In this document: positions 63,539-64,000 of the stretch, piece by piece
Layout of the letters: every line of letters begins with the position of its first letter
Position numbering within the stretch: the first letter of the stretch is position 1
Assembly: GCA_003278465.1 (NCBI GenBank)
Contig: QCFC01000008.1
Span: 1-64,000 of the forward strand
Reading direction: 5' to 3'
DNA: 64,000 nucleotides
Source: Prochlorococcus sp. AG-363-B04
GTDB lineage: Bacteria; Cyanobacteriota; Cyanobacteriia; PCC-6307; Cyanobiaceae
Position numbers and translations under genes: made by a program
The notes under the pieces: model-generated
What the model was told of the DNA's origin: nothing
The model's input: the letters and a program-made list of their open reading frames with translations, nothing else
Databases searched by the model: none

Positions 63539-64000
63539 GTGATTGAAATTTCTATTCCCGATTGCTGTTCATCTTTCCGTAAGGTTGAACTTCAGAAACA
63601 CATGTTGAAGGCATTAAATCAAGGTGAGGGGAAATTGTTAGACGTTCTACGTACACAATGGGTTCATAGATATGGGCTCAATACACTTCCTAATTTGGAA
63701 GTTCTGAGTTTAGAAAAATCAAGAGATTCCTCTTCGGAGGATTTTCACAGTTTAACTCAAGTAGTAAGTCCAGATATGGAGAAACATATAGAAGAATCAA
63801 AAATTTCTCTAGACAGTGAATTAGTTGTTTTAGGTGATCCTTCTGGAAGTCTTGATCCTGGTAAAAAGCAGTTTCTGAATGATAAAAATACTATATATCA
63901 GGGAAATATTGATCTTTCTGATGACCAAAAAATTCAAAACCCTTTAGAAGAATCTTCTGTTCCACCACCACCAAGAACTTTTCATCGATTACGTAGATGG
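63539..64000 (+). CDS. Unknown protein, 3' end outside the window
   Basis: A GTG at 63539, five bases after the permease stop, opens a frame that stays open for all 154 codons to the edge of the window. It reads VIEISIPDCCSSFRKVELQK from the start, with a possible small helical module to about residue 60. The rest is polar, rich in Ser, Glu, Asp and Leu, with PPPP near the edge, probably a disordered linker. I recognise no family. The close spacing suggests it belongs to the ABC transporter operon. The GTG start is the only candidate near the stop; ATG at about 63602 is an alternative. Confidence 0.65.
   Translation, partial: MIEISIPDCCSSFRKVELQKHMLKALNQGEGKLLDVLRTQWVHRYGLNTLPNLEVLSLEKSRDSSSEDFHSLTQVVSPDMEKHIEESKISLDSELVVLGDPSGSLDPGKKQFLNDKNTIYQGNIDLSDDQKIQNPLEESSVPPPPRTFHRLRRW

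Overview
The window looks like chromosome of a low-GC marine picocyanobacterium. Low-light Prochlorococcus of the SS120/MIT9211 type is the best fit. This rests on gene content and order (cyanobacteria-restricted families DUF3086, DUF3119, DUF1825, DUF2808, Ycf46 and cyAbrB; ndhB; Vipp1/PspA; an aa3-type ctaCDE cluster beside ctaA-ctaB), on tight gene packing with many 1-8 bp overlaps, and on AT-rich codon use. The strain is an inference. No rRNA, prophage, insertion sequence or CRISPR array was found. Two tRNA genes are present: Gly-TCC and Arg-TCT.

Layout. 1-4046: an envelope operon on the plus strand, running from the end of bamA through lpxC, fabZ, lpxA and lpxB to an exported msrA. 4175-7604: a small unknown gene, pepA, and a two-gene unit pairing a helix-hairpin-helix protein with a GIY-YIG-like protein. 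7713-10127: an AT-rich asparagine-synthetase-like gene followed by about 700 bp with no gene but with a 21-bp perfect inverted repeat. 10128-16797: DUF1825, tyrS, pyrF, then a minus-strand run of plsY, DUF3086, DUF3119, an MlaE-type permease and a GPH/MFS transporter. 16855-23834: tRNA-Gly, glycogen debranching enzyme, a degenerate metallo-beta-lactamase-fold protein, HU, gluQ, several small membrane or secreted unknowns, tRNA-Arg and a helix-turn-helix protein.

23877-35213 is mainly the conserved minus-strand block rpmH-rnpA-PH protein-yidC-DUF177-ycf46-serS-rseP-rpsN-pnp with rsmI beyond it (cysQ lies between them on the plus strand). It serves translation, RNA turnover and membrane-protein biogenesis. 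35259-46950 holds DUF2808, aroH, sppA, an EamA transporter, two glycosyltransferases, a DUF721 (DciA-like) protein, Vipp1/PspA, an aminotransferase, birA, a LolD/MacB-type ATPase and ndhB. 47061-55602 has topA, DUF2232, a CobT-like protein, a Tat-type lipoprotein, an Fe-S aldo/keto reductase, a bifunctional-nuclease-family protein and ribE. 55778-61511 is the respiratory oxidase locus: cyAbrB and ctaE-ctaD-ctaC on the minus strand, and ctaA-ctaB, which make heme A for that oxidase, on the plus strand. 61597-63534 is an ABC ATPase and its ABC-2 permease. The permease frame is broken at a run of ten G residues. A gene of unknown function runs off the right edge.

Most of the window is ordinary core genome. 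The observations most worth checking are the G10 tract in the permease, the long perfect palindromes, the HhH/GIY-YIG pair, the Ig-like insert in YidC, the chorismate mutase with Gln in place of an active-site Glu, and the asparagine-synthetase-like gene beside its long non-coding flank. I did not find a clear multi-gene system that I would call new.
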